Shown: positions 36,122 through 44,964, numbered from the stretch's first letter. The stretch is 64,000 bases of DNA from Arthrobacter sp. DWC3 (GCF_002929375.1 NZ_PJIP01000002.1:205470-269469); one strand, 5' to 3'. Notes: generated from the letters alone by a model not told the origin. Program-made: numbers and translations.

Positions 36122-37000
36122 ATGGCCCAAGCACTGACAGCCCGCGCCGGCACGGTCGTGCCGCGCGTGAAGAAGGTGTCGCCCGCGCAGCGCGCCTCCT
36201 CGATCGCCCGCCTGGTGACCGCCGTCGTCGTGGGCCTCGTGATGATGTTCCCGCTGTACTGGATGATCACGATCGCCTTCTCGCCGAGCGCCGACGTGGT
36301 CAGCCGCGAGCTGCACCTCTGGCCGTCGGAGTGGACCCTCGAGAACTTCCGGACCATCTTCGGCACCTTCCCCGCGGCCACCTGGTTCGGCAACTCCGTG
36401 GTGGTCACGGCGATCATCACGGTGCTCACGGTCTCGGTGAACCTGCTCGCCGGCTACGCCTTCGCGAAGCTGGACTTCAGGGGCAAGGGCTTCGTCTTCC
36501 TGCTGGTCCTCAGCACCATGATGGTGCCCGTCCAGGTGCTGATGGTGGCGCAGTTCCGCCTCGTCACCCAGCTCGGGATCTACGGCACGTTCTGGGCGGT
36601 CATCTTCCCGTCGGCGGCGTCCGCGTTCGGGATCTTCCTGGCCCGGCAGTTCATCATCGCCATCCCGGACGAACTCCTGGAGGCGGCCAAGATGGACGGC
36701 GCGGGGACCGTGCGCATCTTCCTGCGGATCGTCCTGCCCCTCTGCAAGCCGCTCATCGCCGTGCTGGTGCTGCTCACGGTCATGTACCAGTGGAACGACT
36801 TCGCCTGGCCGCTGATCGCCCTGAAGGATGCCCAGCTGTTCACCCTGCCCATCGGGCTGCTGTACCTGCAGGGTCAGTACGGCGCCGACTACGGGGCCAT
36901 CATGGCGCTGGCGCTGCTCTCCATCACGCCGATCGTCGTCATGTTCCTCGCGTTCCAGAAGTACTTCGTGCAGGGCCTCGCGCGGAGCGGCATCCGCTAG
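36122..37000 (+). CDS. Sugar ABC transporter permease (MalG/UgpE type)
   Basis: 292 residues with six hydrophobic segments. The EAA loop reads ELLEAAKMDGAGTVRIFLRIVLP. FPLYWMITIAFSPSADV at TM1 and QKYFVQGLARSGIR at the C-terminus are typical of the MalG-like subunit. It starts 49 bases after the first permease. It converges with an SDR gene seven bases away, with no terminator hairpin seen. Confidence 0.95.
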   Translation: MAQALTARAGTVVPRVKKVSPAQRASSIARLVTAVVVGLVMMFPLYWMITIAFSPSADVVSRELHLWPSEWTLENFRTIFGTFPAATWFGNSVVVTAIITVLTVSVNLLAGYAFAKLDFRGKGFVFLLVLSTMMVPVQVLMVAQFRLVTQLGIYGTFWAVIFPSAASAFGIFLARQFIIAIPDELLEAAKMDGAGTVRIFLRIVLPLCKPLIAVLVLLTVMYQWNDFAWPLIALKDAQLFTLPIGLLYLQGQYGADYGAIMALALLSITPIVVMFLAFQKYFVQGLARSGIR

Positions 37001-37007
37001 GCGTCGT

Positions 37008-37814
37008 TCACCACCGCCGGAAGCCGCCCTCGGTGCTCAGCACCTGTCCGACCATCCAGCGTCCCTCGTCGCTCAACAGCCAGGCGATGAGCCGTGCGGG
37101 GTCGTCGGGTTCGCCGAAGCGCCCCGACGGGCAGTGCGCGAGGACGTCCCGCAGGGTCTCGGACGGCCGGTCGGCGGTGGCGTCGTCGAGGTAGCCGGTG
37201 TTGACCGGGCCCGGGTTGACGGTGTTCAGCAGGATGCGCCGGTCCACGAGATGGTCGGCCACGGACGCCGTGAGCCCCGCGAGCGCCGCCTTGGACGCCG
37301 CATAGGCGATCTCCCCCGGCATGGGGCCGGCCACCTGCCCGGACGTCATCCAGATAACGCGCCCGCCCTCCCGGCCGTCGTGCTGCTCGGCGAAGTGCTG
37401 CGTGGCGAGGATGGTGGACCGGGTGTTGACCTGCCAGTGGGCGTCGAGGTCCTGCCAGGAGATCTCGTCGAGCCGGCCGTCTCCCCCGCTCCTCGCGTGG
37501 TTGCACACCAGCCCGTCGAGGTGACCGAGCGCCGCGCTGGCCTCGCCGACGAGCTGCCCGGCGCCGTCGTGCCTCGCGAGGTCGATGCTCGCGTGGGCCA
37601 GGGTCGCACCGTCCCGTAGCGCACCGCGCAGGGAGTCGACGACGTCATCGATGCGATCGGCACCCCAGGGCTGGCCGGCGTCGTGCGGTGCGTAGTGGTG
37701 CAGGAAGAGGTTCGCGCCCATCCCGGCGAGGCGCGAGGCCACGGCGTAGCCGATACCCTTGCGCCGGCTGACGCCGGTGACCACGAACGTGCGCCCTGCC
37801 AGGGAGGATTCCAT
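37008..37814 (-). CDS. SDR family oxidoreductase
   Basis: 268 residues, classical SDR. Cofactor motif TGVSRRKGIGYAVASRL (T-G-x3-K-G-I-G, as in FabI/PhaB-like variants), a divergent NNAG (CNHARSG), the catalytic Ser in WMTSGQVAG and YAASK (Tyr/Lys). GPVNTGY and STEGGFRRW complete the fold. The N-terminal RRKGIG and HHYAPHD resemble SDRs of the FabG-like 3-oxoacyl reductase type; substrate unknown. ATG 37814 is preceded by GGAGG and, seven bases up, by TAGGGT. Confidence 0.88.
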   Translation of the reverse strand: MESSLAGRTFVVTGVSRRKGIGYAVASRLAGMGANLFLHHYAPHDAGQPWGADRIDDVVDSLRGALRDGATLAHASIDLARHDGAGQLVGEASAALGHLDGLVCNHARSGGDGRLDEISWQDLDAHWQVNTRSTILATQHFAEQHDGREGGRVIWMTSGQVAGPMPGEIAYAASKAALAGLTASVADHLVDRRILLNTVNPGPVNTGYLDDATADRPSETLRDVLAHCPSGRFGEPDDPARLIAWLLSDEGRWMVGQVLSTEGGFRRW

Positions 37815-37880
37815 GGCCTCCACCCTAGGCGCCCCGCTTCGCTAGGCTGGGATCACCTTCCGTCCCGTCCCAGGAGCCCC

Positions 37881-38330
37881 ATGCGCCGCTCGTCGTCCCG
37901 CCTCCTGCTGCCGGCCGCCTGGAGCGGTGCGGCAGTGCTCGCCCTCACGGGCTGCACGGGACCGGTGATCGGCCTGCTGGACCGGGAGCAGACGGAGCAG
38001 GACGTCCTGACCATCAGGACGGACCTCGACGGCATCGACCTCGACAGCACGCGCTTCCTGGCCGAACGCGACGGCGTCGAATACTTCGCGGCGACACCCG
38101 TGGACGGGACGGGCGCCGAGGGCATCGTCTGCCTCCTGGTCGAGGAGGGCATCGGGGTGGGCCTCGAGTGCACGCCCCTCGAGCCCGGGACGGCGGGGCC
38201 CACCATCCGCGACAGCAGGGCCACCGTGGTGCTGCTGCCGGACACGTTCGACAGGGCTTCCCTGACGGCCGACGGCTTCGAACTGCTGCATCCGAATCTC
38301 GCCCTGCGCCCGGCCGAGGAGGGCGCCTAG
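37881..38330 (+). CDS. Small putative lipoprotein
   Basis: 149 residues. The signal peptide has basic residues (MRRSSSR), a hydrophobic core and lipobox LTGC (Cys25). The mature domain is acidic with no recognised fold (LTIRTDLDGIDLDS, REDGVEYFAA-like ERDGVEYFAATP). A -10-like TAGGCT near 37843 gives a ~30-base leader with CAGGAG. Function unknown. Confidence 0.7.
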   Translation: MRRSSSRLLLPAAWSGAAVLALTGCTGPVIGLLDREQTEQDVLTIRTDLDGIDLDSTRFLAERDGVEYFAATPVDGTGAEGIVCLLVEEGIGVGLECTPLEPGTAGPTIRDSRATVVLLPDTFDRASLTADGFELLHPNLALRPAEEGA

Positions 38331-38363
38331 CATGGGAGGAGCAGGCGTACCCGAGGAGGAGCC

Positions 38364-38594
38364 ATGGCCATTGCAGAGGATGACGGCGGCGAGCTGATCG
38401 TCGGGGACGTGACGCGGACCGGGGGCAGGGCCCTCGCCGTCGGACTGTCCCACACCGCCGACGAGGACGACCGGCCGATGATCAGGATCGGCTGGATGGA
38501 ACAGGACCAGCACCTCGAGATCACGGTCGACGAGGCGCGGGCGCTCCGGGACGAGCTCTCGCGCATCATCGAGGACGCGGGGACCCAGGCCTAG
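38364..38594 (+). CDS. Small acidic protein of unknown function
   Basis: 76 residues, starting at an ATG with GAGGAGG just upstream. Acidic with alternating beta-like strands and a C-terminal helix (ITVDEARALRDELSRIIED), reminiscent of small DUFs with a C-terminal amphipathic helix, but not identified. Its TAG stop shares CTAG with the stop of the convergent zinc-ribbon gene. Confidence 0.65.
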   Translation: MAIAEDDGGELIVGDVTRTGGRALAVGLSHTADEDDRPMIRIGWMEQDQHLEITVDEARALRDELSRIIEDAGTQA

Positions 38595-38746
38595 GCCGAG
38601 ACCTGCGTCTGCCCGACCGTGACCCGGTGGTTCTGCTCGCACTGGAACACGGCGATGGTCCCGGCGGGGACGGGCCCTTCGGCAGGCCACTGGTCCTCGT
38701 CGAGCTCGATCAGCGCCGACCCGCAGCTGGGGCATCGGGATTCCAT
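38591..38746 (-). CDS. Small zinc-ribbon protein
   Basis: 51 residues. It begins MESRCPSCGSAL with a CPxCG knuckle and contains a second Cys/His pair (FQCEQNHRV), consistent with one zinc-binding site. The gene is too short to be caught by length filters. Three 17-base tandem repeats sit 16 bases upstream of its ATG. Function unknown. Confidence 0.65.
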   Translation of the reverse strand: MESRCPSCGSALIELDEDQWPAEGPVPAGTIAVFQCEQNHRVTVGQTQVSA

Positions 38747-38761
38747 CGGGTACGTCCTCTC

Positions 38762-38812
38762 CTCGCAGGGGCGGGTGACTCGCAGGGGCGGGTGACTCGC
38801 AGGGGCGGGCAA
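38762..38812. repeat. Three tandem 17-base repeats
   Basis: The unit CTCGCAGGGGCGGGTGA occurs twice exactly, and a third time with its last three bases changed. It lies in the leader/promoter region of the zinc-ribbon gene, in the 151-base gap before the hemerythrin gene; nothing else is seen in this gap. Confidence 0.85.
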
Positions 38813-38897
38813 CGCCGCTCCCCCAGTACACACCGCCCTGCCACCGTCGACCACCCGGCGCCGCGACGGCCTGCGGGTGGACGCGGTGGCCGAAGCG

Positions 38898-39704
38898 CTA
38901 TCCGCGCCGGCGGACCGACTGCCGCACAGCGACGACGACGCCGGCGGCCGCGGCACCGAGCAGCGCGGTCCCCCACGGGAACGGCGGTTTCCCGGCGACG
39001 ACCCGTGTGGACGGGTCCTCGCCGGACCGCATGACGGGCAGCAGTTCGACGGCGTGCGAGGCCGCGGCCAGCACCGAACTGGCACGGTGGAGCGCCGGCG
39101 TCGTGGTGTCCGGAGCGCCGAGGAGCGCGCGGTCCACGGCGTCGCGGCAGCGGTCGAGGACCGACAGCGGCAGGGCGGCGACGACGTTCCCCGGCGGGCG
39201 GCGGGCCACCACCGGGTGGGCGCGCGTGGGGGCGATGCGCCGCACGAGCTCCCAGAGCACGCCGAGCACCTGCAGCTCGCGCCGGCTCACCCGCGCCTGG
39301 AGTCGCGGGAACAGGGCGTCCTCCTCGTCGCGGACGTCGTCGTCGAGCACCTCCGTGAGGCGGTCGAGGACGTCAGCCCGCCCGGGCGACCCCTCCTCGA
39401 GCCCTTCGAGCTTCGTGACGAGTTCGTTCACCTCCTGGTGCTCGCGTTCCACCTGGAGGGTCAGTTCCTCGCCGTCCGGAAGGACCCGGCGCATGACGGG
39501 CCACAGCACGGACTCCTCGGCGAAGGCGTGGGGGAAGACCAGGCGGTAGATGTCGATCAGGACGGCGGCCTGCTCCTCGCCCGTGCTCCCCCTGAGCCGC
39601 TCCATGAGCGCGGACAGCCGCACGTGGTCCCGCTTCTGCCGGACGAGGACGCTGAGGGGCCCGCCGAGCTGGTCGGTGGTCTGGTCTGCAACCGAGGTGT
39701 ACAA
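38898..39704 (-). CDS. Hemerythrin HHE-domain protein
   Basis: 268 residues. The N-terminal ~150 residues form the four-helix bundle that binds a di-iron (or similar) site; candidate ligands are in KRDHVRLSALM, FPHAFAEESVLWP, REHQEVNELV and DEEDALFPRL. The C-terminal part is less conserved and ends with a hydrophobic Gly/Ala segment (WGTALLGAAAAGVVVAV) and a basic tail, so it may be membrane-anchored. TTG 39704 is chosen because AGGAG lies five bases upstream; GTG at 39719 is an alternative start. Confidence 0.8.
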   Translation of the reverse strand: MYTSVADQTTDQLGGPLSVLVRQKRDHVRLSALMERLRGSTGEEQAAVLIDIYRLVFPHAFAEESVLWPVMRRVLPDGEELTLQVEREHQEVNELVTKLEGLEEGSPGRADVLDRLTEVLDDDVRDEEDALFPRLQARVSRRELQVLGVLWELVRRIAPTRAHPVVARRPPGNVVAALPLSVLDRCRDAVDRALLGAPDTTTPALHRASSVLAAASHAVELLPVMRSGEDPSTRVVAGKPPFPWGTALLGAAAAGVVVAVRQSVRRRG

Positions 39705-39818
39705 GGACTCTCCTGGCACTGGTGGGACGTCGGAACGATGGCGCTCCTTCCATCTCTACCGGCGGGCAGGTGTCCGCCGGTGCGCGGACTGGTGCTGGTG
39801 CGTGCCGTGGCCGATGCC

Positions 39819-39824
39819 TATAAT
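39819..39824 (+). promoter_or_regulatory. Consensus -10 (TATAAT) of leaderless promoter for DUF429
   Basis: A perfect TATAAT ends five bases before the GTG at 39830. This is the only perfect -10 consensus noticed in the window. No -35 is clear. Confidence 0.55.
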
Positions 39825-39829
39825 CGGGC

Positions 39830-40576
39830 GTGCTCACAGCCGGGGTGGATCTCGCAGCCGAATCGAAGGGCACGGCCCTCGCGGTGCTCGACTGGTCGGG
39901 GCCCCTCGTCACCGCGCACGTCGGCACGGCGGTACCGGACGCCGAGATCGCCGCCGCCGCGGCCCGCGTCGCCCGCCTGGGCATCGACTGCGCGTTCGGG
40001 TGGCCTGACGACTTCGTCTCCTTCCTCACCCGGCACGCGGCCGGCGACCGCCTGGACACGGGAACCGACGAGGGCATGGCGTGGCGGCGGCGCCTGTCCT
40101 ACCGGGCCACCGACCGCGTCACGCGCGAGCTCACCGGCCGGTGGCCGCTGAGTGTCGCGACCGACCGGCTGGGCCTCACGGCGATGCACTGCGCCGTCCT
40201 GCTCGAGGCGATCGGAGATGCGCTGGGCGCACCGGTGGATCGCTCCGGGGCCGGCACCGCCGTCGAGGTGTATCCCGCCGCCGCGCTCCGCGGGTGGGGC
40301 CTGGACACCCGCGGGTACAAGAACGACGCCGGCGTGCGGGACGGGCTCCTGGCCCGGCTCCTGGGGTGCGCGCCCTGGCTGGACCTCACGCCGGCGAACC
40401 GGCGGCTCATGACGGACTCCGACGACGCGTTCGACGCCGTCGTCGCCGCCCTCGCCGCGCGTGCCCACGCCCTCGGCCTCACGCACCCCGTGCCCGCGGA
40501 GTGCCGGGACCAGGCGCGCCGGGAGGGCTGGATCGCGCTCCCCGTGGGACGGTTGGAGGACCTCGCTCCCCGGTGA
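39830..40576 (+). CDS. DUF429 family protein
   Basis: 248 residues, RNase H-like fold predicted for the family. Conserved points: GVDLAAESKGTALAVLDW at the N-terminus (D near the start), CAFGWPDDFVSF, RATDRVTRELTG, EVYPAAALRGWGL and SDDAFDAVVAALAARA. The role is unknown. GTG at 39830 fits the leaderless promoter. The next gene starts 32 bases after the stop. Confidence 0.85.
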   Translation: MLTAGVDLAAESKGTALAVLDWSGPLVTAHVGTAVPDAEIAAAAARVARLGIDCAFGWPDDFVSFLTRHAAGDRLDTGTDEGMAWRRRLSYRATDRVTRELTGRWPLSVATDRLGLTAMHCAVLLEAIGDALGAPVDRSGAGTAVEVYPAAALRGWGLDTRGYKNDAGVRDGLLARLLGCAPWLDLTPANRRLMTDSDDAFDAVVAALAARAHALGLTHPVPAECRDQARREGWIALPVGRLEDLAPR

Positions 40577-40608
40577 CACCGCGGGCCGGACGGAAGGACG
40601 CAGCACCC

Positions 40609-41508
40609 ATGGACCTCGTGGACCAGGCCTCGGCCCTCTACGCGCTGCCCCTCGACCGCTTCACGGAGGCGCGGAACGCCGCCGCGAAGGAGGCCTCGCA
40701 GGCGGGCGACAAGGACCTCGCCGCCGTGCTGCGCAGACTCCCCAAGCCTGCCTCGGCCGCCTGGCTCGTCAACCTGCTCGTCACCCGACGCCGGGACGAG
40801 GTGGAGCAGGTGCTGGAACTCGGGGCATCGCTCAAGGAGGCGCAGGACGGCCTCGACCGGGCGCAGCTCCACGCGCTCGGCCAGCAGCGCCAGCGCCTGC
40901 TCGCCGCCGTCGCCCGCCAGTCCCTCGAGGCGGCCGCGGAGGCCGGGGTCGACGTCGGGCCCGGCGCCCTGCCCGGCGTCGAACAGACGCTGCGCGCCGC
41001 CCTCGCGGACCCCGCGGCGGCCGCGGCCGTGCTGACCGGGCGGCTCGTCCGCACGCTGGAGGCTTCCGGGTGGGACCCGGTGGACCTCGAGGGCGCCGTG
41101 GGCGGTCCGTTCACGGCGCCGGGGCAGGGCGGCGACGGCGCGGCCGCGGTGGGCACTCCGCGGACGCCGACGGCACGCGAGCGGGAGGATGCCGAGGCGC
41201 GGCTCGCCGCCGCACGCGACTCCCTCAGAGAGGCCGAGGACGCGGCCGCCACCCTGCAGCGGAGACTGCAGCGCCTCGCGGTGCGGCGGGACGGGGTGGC
41301 CGCGTCGATCGAGGATCTCGAGGAACGGCTGGAGGCGCTGCGCAGGGAACACGCGGACCTCGCAGCCGAGGCGGCCCGCCTCGAACGGGACGCCGGCGAG
41401 GCGGACGGCGTCGTCGCCGAGGCGAAGGAGGCGCTGGACCATGCCGCCGAGGACCGCGCAACCCTCGGTGACCGAACCGGTGGCGGAACGCGCGGCGTAG
41501 ACTGCTGA
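40609..41508 (+). CDS. Coiled-coil protein of unknown function
   Basis: 299 residues. The first ~170 residues are helical and Ala-rich (LYALPLDRFTEARNAAAKEA, LPKPASAAWLVNLL), a layout seen in actinobacterial proteins of unknown role. Residues ~190-290 form a long coiled coil (ARLAAARDSLREAEDAAATL, EDLEERLEALRREHADLAAE). Soluble, no motif of known activity. Probably co-transcribed with DUF429. Confidence 0.72.
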   Translation: MDLVDQASALYALPLDRFTEARNAAAKEASQAGDKDLAAVLRRLPKPASAAWLVNLLVTRRRDEVEQVLELGASLKEAQDGLDRAQLHALGQQRQRLLAAVARQSLEAAAEAGVDVGPGALPGVEQTLRAALADPAAAAAVLTGRLVRTLEASGWDPVDLEGAVGGPFTAPGQGGDGAAAVGTPRTPTAREREDAEARLAAARDSLREAEDAAATLQRRLQRLAVRRDGVAASIEDLEERLEALRREHADLAAEAARLERDAGEADGVVAEAKEALDHAAEDRATLGDRTGGGTRGVDC

Positions 41509-41538
41509 GCGCTAGGGCGGCCGGGCGAGGGACACGAT

Positions 41539-42249
41539 GTGAAAGAGCAGCAGGAACTGAGCAGGGTCGGCGACGAGCTGTTCGCGCTGCTGACCGGGAC
41601 GGCGGACATCCAGACCTTCCTCGACGAGTTCGCGCTCATCGCGGCGCGCAGGCTGTCCACGGCGGGCGACGTCTCGTGCGCGATCACCCTGGTCCGACGG
41701 CGGAAGGCGGGCACGCTGGCCGTGAGCGACGCGATCGCGCGGGAGGCCGACGAGTTCCAGAACCGCTTCTCCGAAGGGCCGTGCCTGGAGGCCGCCGCCG
41801 CCGGGGCGTCGGTCCACTGCTCCGACACGGCGAGGGACCCGCGCTGGCCCGCCTACCTCGGCCGGCTCGACACCGGGCGCATCCGGTCGATCCTCGGGGT
41901 CCCCCTCCGACTCGAGGAGGGCGCGCAGGCCGCGCTGAACCTCTATGCGGCGGAGCCGCACGCCTTCGGCCCGGCGGACGTCGAAGCGGCCGAGGCACTC
42001 GCCGCCTCAGCGTCCGCGTCCCTGCGGTTCGCGGTGCGCGCGGCGTACCTGAACGACCAGCAGAAGGACCTCGAGACGGCCCTCGCCTCACGCCGCGTCA
42101 TCAACACCGCCGTGGGCATCATCATGTTCCAGAACACGTGCTCGCAGGCCGAGGCCCTCGCGATCCTGCAGCGGGCGTCCAGCAGCCGCAATATGAAGCT
42201 GCGCCTCGTGGCGGAGCACGTGGTGGCCTCGGCCAACCGGAAGCCCTGA
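41539..42249 (+). CDS. GAF-ANTAR RNA-binding transcription antitermination regulator (1 of 3)
   Basis: 236 residues. An N-terminal GAF sensor (residues ~15-165; FSEGPCLEAAAAG is the conserved segment in this group) is followed by a C-terminal ANTAR domain (RRVINTAVGIIMFQNTCSQA, SSSRNMKLRLVAEHVV). ANTAR proteins bind paired RNA hairpins and prevent termination. GTG at 41539. It converges with the second GAF-ANTAR gene (12 bases between stops). Confidence 0.9.
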   Translation: MKEQQELSRVGDELFALLTGTADIQTFLDEFALIAARRLSTAGDVSCAITLVRRRKAGTLAVSDAIAREADEFQNRFSEGPCLEAAAAGASVHCSDTARDPRWPAYLGRLDTGRIRSILGVPLRLEEGAQAALNLYAAEPHAFGPADVEAAEALAASASASLRFAVRAAYLNDQQKDLETALASRRVINTAVGIIMFQNTCSQAEALAILQRASSSRNMKLRLVAEHVVASANRKP

Positions 42250-42261
42250 CCCGGCGGAATC

Positions 42262-42978
42262 TCAGTCCGCGGCGCTCGCGAGGACGGTTGCCGCGAGGTA
42301 CCGGAGCCGCATGTTCCGCGCGCTCGACGCCGCCCGCAGGATCCCGATCGCCTCGTCCTGCGTGCACCGCCGGTGCGCCATGATCACGCCCGCCGCACGG
42401 TCGATGGTGGTGCGCGACTCCATGGCTGCGGCGAGCTGCTCGGTCCTGTCCGCGAGGCGGGCGAGCCGGACCGCGAGTCCCAGCGGTGTGCACGCCCAGC
42501 CGGCGAAAAGCTCCGCGCGTTCCGCTCCCTCACGCGGGAAGGCGTGGGCCTCGCGCGCGTAGAAGGTGATGACGGCGGTCTCCGGACCGGCGAGCCGCAC
42601 CGGCACGCCGAGCGCGGAGCGGATGCCGCGCTGCAGGGCCGCCGCTCCGTAGAGCGGGAAGGCGGCGCTCCGGGTGAAGTCCTCCACCCCGACCGTCCGG
42701 CCGGTGGCCGCGGCACGGACGCAGGGGCCGTCGTCGAACCTGTGCTGGATGGCGGTGAGGATGTGCGCCGTCGGGCAGGTGCCGGCGATCACGGCCCTGG
42801 CGCGTGGCCGGAGGACGAGGGCGCCCACCAGAACCTGCGCCGGGTCGTCGGTAAGGGTCCCTGCCGCGACCCCGGCGAGTCCCTGGAGGAAGTCGTCCAG
42901 TCCCCTGCTCGCGATCACCAGGTCCTGCAGGAGGTGCTGCGGGTCCTCCGTACGCCGGGGAGCGGATCCATCGTTCAT
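42262..42978 (-). CDS. GAF-ANTAR regulator (2 of 3)
   Basis: 238 residues, same layout: GAF with FDDGPCVRAAATG and a C-terminal ANTAR (TTIDRAAGVIMAHRRCTQDE, SARNMRLRYLAATVL). The ANTAR tail is very similar to that of the neighbouring first copy (SSxRNMxLR), which suggests duplication. ATG 42978. Divergent from the third copy; the 205-base gap has no ORF, and a GTTTAA motif at 43112 points toward the third copy. Confidence 0.9.
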   Translation of the reverse strand: MNDGSAPRRTEDPQHLLQDLVIASRGLDDFLQGLAGVAAGTLTDDPAQVLVGALVLRPRARAVIAGTCPTAHILTAIQHRFDDGPCVRAAATGRTVGVEDFTRSAAFPLYGAAALQRGIRSALGVPVRLAGPETAVITFYAREAHAFPREGAERAELFAGWACTPLGLAVRLARLADRTEQLAAAMESRTTIDRAAGVIMAHRRCTQDEAIGILRAASSARNMRLRYLAATVLASAAD

Positions 42979-43111
42979 CGAGATCCCTTCGGTGCGAACT
43001 GCCTCGGCGGAACAGGTGCGCCCATGGTACTGACGGGCGCGTCTCCCGGCTAGGGGGCGGGCGGTGAACACCGGGGAACGGAATTTGCTACGGGCAGGGA
43101 CGGCCGCTACC

Positions 43112-43136
43112 GTTTAACGAGTCCAGTAGTGGGCGG
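43112..43136 (+). promoter_or_regulatory. Possible stress-sigma-like promoter for the third GAF-ANTAR gene
   Basis: GTTTAA (43112-43117), 13 bases, then GGGCGG. The first hexamer matches SigB-type -35 elements well, but the second matches GGGTAT in only three of six positions. Offered as a weak candidate in an otherwise featureless gap. Confidence 0.22.
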
Positions 43137-43183
43137 ACGACATCGTCGGCTTCGACCGACACCAGGATTTCTGAAGGCACACC

Positions 43184-43903
43184 GTGAACTCCGAACCCAC
43201 TCTCAACGACCTCGCCGTCGCTTTCGGCCGCGTCCGCGGATTCCTCCTCACCGAGGAAACCGTCCAGCACGCCGTGGACCTCCTCGCCGAAGCGGCGCGG
43301 GACCTCGTTCCCGGCGCCACCGGGGCAGGGGTCTCCCTCATCGACCACGGCCGGCGCACCAGCAGTGGCGCCACCGACCGGTCGGTCCTGCGCGCCGACG
43401 AGCTGCAGTACGAACTCTCCGAAGGGCCCTGTCTCGACGCCTGGGCCACGAGCAGCCCCACGCGGGCGGACGACACCACCGCGCCGGATCAGCGCTGGCC
43501 GCGGTGGGCCGCGGCGGCCGCCGGCATGTCGGTGCGCTCCTGCCAGAGCGTGCCGCTGATCCAGGGGCAGACCACCATCGGCGCGATGAAGGTCTACTCG
43601 ACCGAGGCACACGCCTTCGACGAGGCGACCGAGCGCGCACTGACCCGCTTCGCGGTCTCCGCCGCCACCCTGCTCGGTCACGTGCAGACCACGGAGACCC
43701 CGCTGCGTATCCAGACCGAACTGGCCGACGCCCTGCAGACCCGCGACCGGATCGGCATGGCCAAGGGCATCCTCATGGCGCAGCGCGGTATCGACGAACG
43801 CGCCGCCCTGCGGGAACTCGTCGCCCGGGCGCAGGAAGACCGGCGCACCGTGGCCGACGTCGCCCTGGAACTGACCGGCGGGGTGAACTCCGCCGGGTCC
43901 TAG
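43184..43903 (+). CDS. GAF-ANTAR regulator (3 of 3)
   Basis: 239 residues. GAF part with LSEGPCLDAWATSSPT; ANTAR part with LQTRDRIGMAKGILMAQRGI and ALRELVARAQEDRRTVADVA. Its ANTAR tail differs from the other two, so it is the more distant copy. GTG 43184 has GAAGG six bases upstream. A long hairpin follows the gene. Confidence 0.9.
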   Translation: MNSEPTLNDLAVAFGRVRGFLLTEETVQHAVDLLAEAARDLVPGATGAGVSLIDHGRRTSSGATDRSVLRADELQYELSEGPCLDAWATSSPTRADDTTAPDQRWPRWAAAAAGMSVRSCQSVPLIQGQTTIGAMKVYSTEAHAFDEATERALTRFAVSAATLLGHVQTTETPLRIQTELADALQTRDRIGMAKGILMAQRGIDERAALRELVARAQEDRRTVADVALELTGGVNSAGS

Positions 43904-43910
43904 GCACGTG

Positions 43911-43940
43911 GTCCCGGCCCGCCTCGCGGCGGGCCGGGAC
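43911..43940. terminator. Strong bidirectional hairpin between convergent genes
   Basis: GTCCCGGCCCGCC, loop TCGC, GGCGGGCCGGGAC: a perfect 13-base-pair stem. It is placed eight bases after the third GAF-ANTAR stop and five bases from the end of the convergent monooxygenase gene. No U-tract on either side, as is usual for actinobacterial terminators. Confidence 0.7.
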
Positions 43941-43944
43941 TGCC

Positions 43945-44964
43945 TCAGCGCAGGCCGGCTGCGGGGCCCACCAGCTGCACGATGTTCCCGAGCAGTGCGG
44001 CGTTGAACTCGACGCCGAGCTGGTTGGGGATCGTGACCAGCAGCGTGTCGGCGGCCTGCACCGCGGCGTCGGCCGCGAGCTGTTCGGCGATGACGTCGGG
44101 AGGCCCGATGTAGCTGCGCCCGAACCGGGACCGTGCGCCGTCGAGGATGCCCACCTGGTCCGTCGACTCGCGTTGCGCCCTGACGCCGAAGTAGTACTCG
44201 TCGGTCCTGCTGACGATCGGCAGGATGCTGCGACTCACGGACACCCGGCCCGTCCCCTCGTGGCCTGCCTGCGCCCATGCCTTCCGGAAGATGTCGATCT
44301 GCTCGGCCTGCAGTTCGTCGAACGGCACGCCGGTGTCCTCGGTCAGCAGGGTGGAGCTCATCAGGTTCATGCCCTGCTCCCCCGTCCACTGCGCCGTCGC
44401 CCGGGTGCCCGACCCCCACCAGATGCGCTCGGACAGTCCGGGCGAGAGCGGGTCGACGGGCAGCTTGGCCGTGCTGCCGGTCATGCGGGGGTTGGCCTCC
44501 GCGATGCCGTGGCCGGCGATCGCCGCGCGGAACAGTGCCGTCTTGTCGCGGGCCAGGTCGGCGTCGGTGGATCCGCCCCCGGGCACGTAGCCGAAGCTGC
44601 GGAAGCCGTCGAGCGCGGTCTCGGGTGAGCCGCGGCTGATGCCGAGCTGCAGCCGCCGATCGCTGATGAGGTCGGTGACCGCGGCCTCCTCGGCCATGTA
44701 CAGCGGGTTCTCGTAGCGCATGTCGATCACGCCGGTCCCGAGCTCGATGGTCTTCGTCCGCGCGGCCATCGCGGCCAGCAGCGGGAACGGCGCCGAGTAC
44801 TGCGGGGCGAAGTGGTGCACGCGCAGGTAGGCGCCGTCGACGCCGAGTTCCTCCGCCGCCACAGCGAGTTCCACGGCCTGGACGAGGGCCTCGCGGGCCG
44901 TGGGGACGAGTGAGCCATGCACGTCCTGGTAGTGGCCGAAGGACAGGAATCCGATCTTCTTCAT
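43945..44964 (-). CDS. LLM class flavin-dependent oxidoreductase
   Basis: 339-residue bacterial luciferase-like TIM barrel using FMNH2 or F420. Typical segments: VELAVAAEELGVDGAYLRVHHF near the N-terminus, MAARTKTIELGTGVIDMRYENPLYMAEEAA, LQLGISRGSPE and the C-terminal YIGPPDVIAEQLAAD. Length is normal. Substrate unknown. ATG at 44964. Confidence 0.92.
   Translation of the reverse strand: MKKIGFLSFGHYQDVHGSLVPTAREALVQAVELAVAAEELGVDGAYLRVHHFAPQYSAPFPLLAAMAARTKTIELGTGVIDMRYENPLYMAEEAAVTDLISDRRLQLGISRGSPETALDGFRSFGYVPGGGSTDADLARDKTALFRAAIAGHGIAEANPRMTGSTAKLPVDPLSPGLSERIWWGSGTRATAQWTGEQGMNLMSSTLLTEDTGVPFDELQAEQIDIFRKAWAQAGHEGTGRVSVSRSILPIVSRTDEYYFGVRAQRESTDQVGILDGARSRFGRSYIGPPDVIAEQLAADAAVQAADTLLVTIPNQLGVEFNAALLGNIVQLVGPAAGLR

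Noticed and set aside
33794-37000. First sugar ABC importer as part of the Amadori locus
   Set aside because: It is 21 kb away, lacks the TGATACCGGTATCA operator and has no linked frl-like enzymes.
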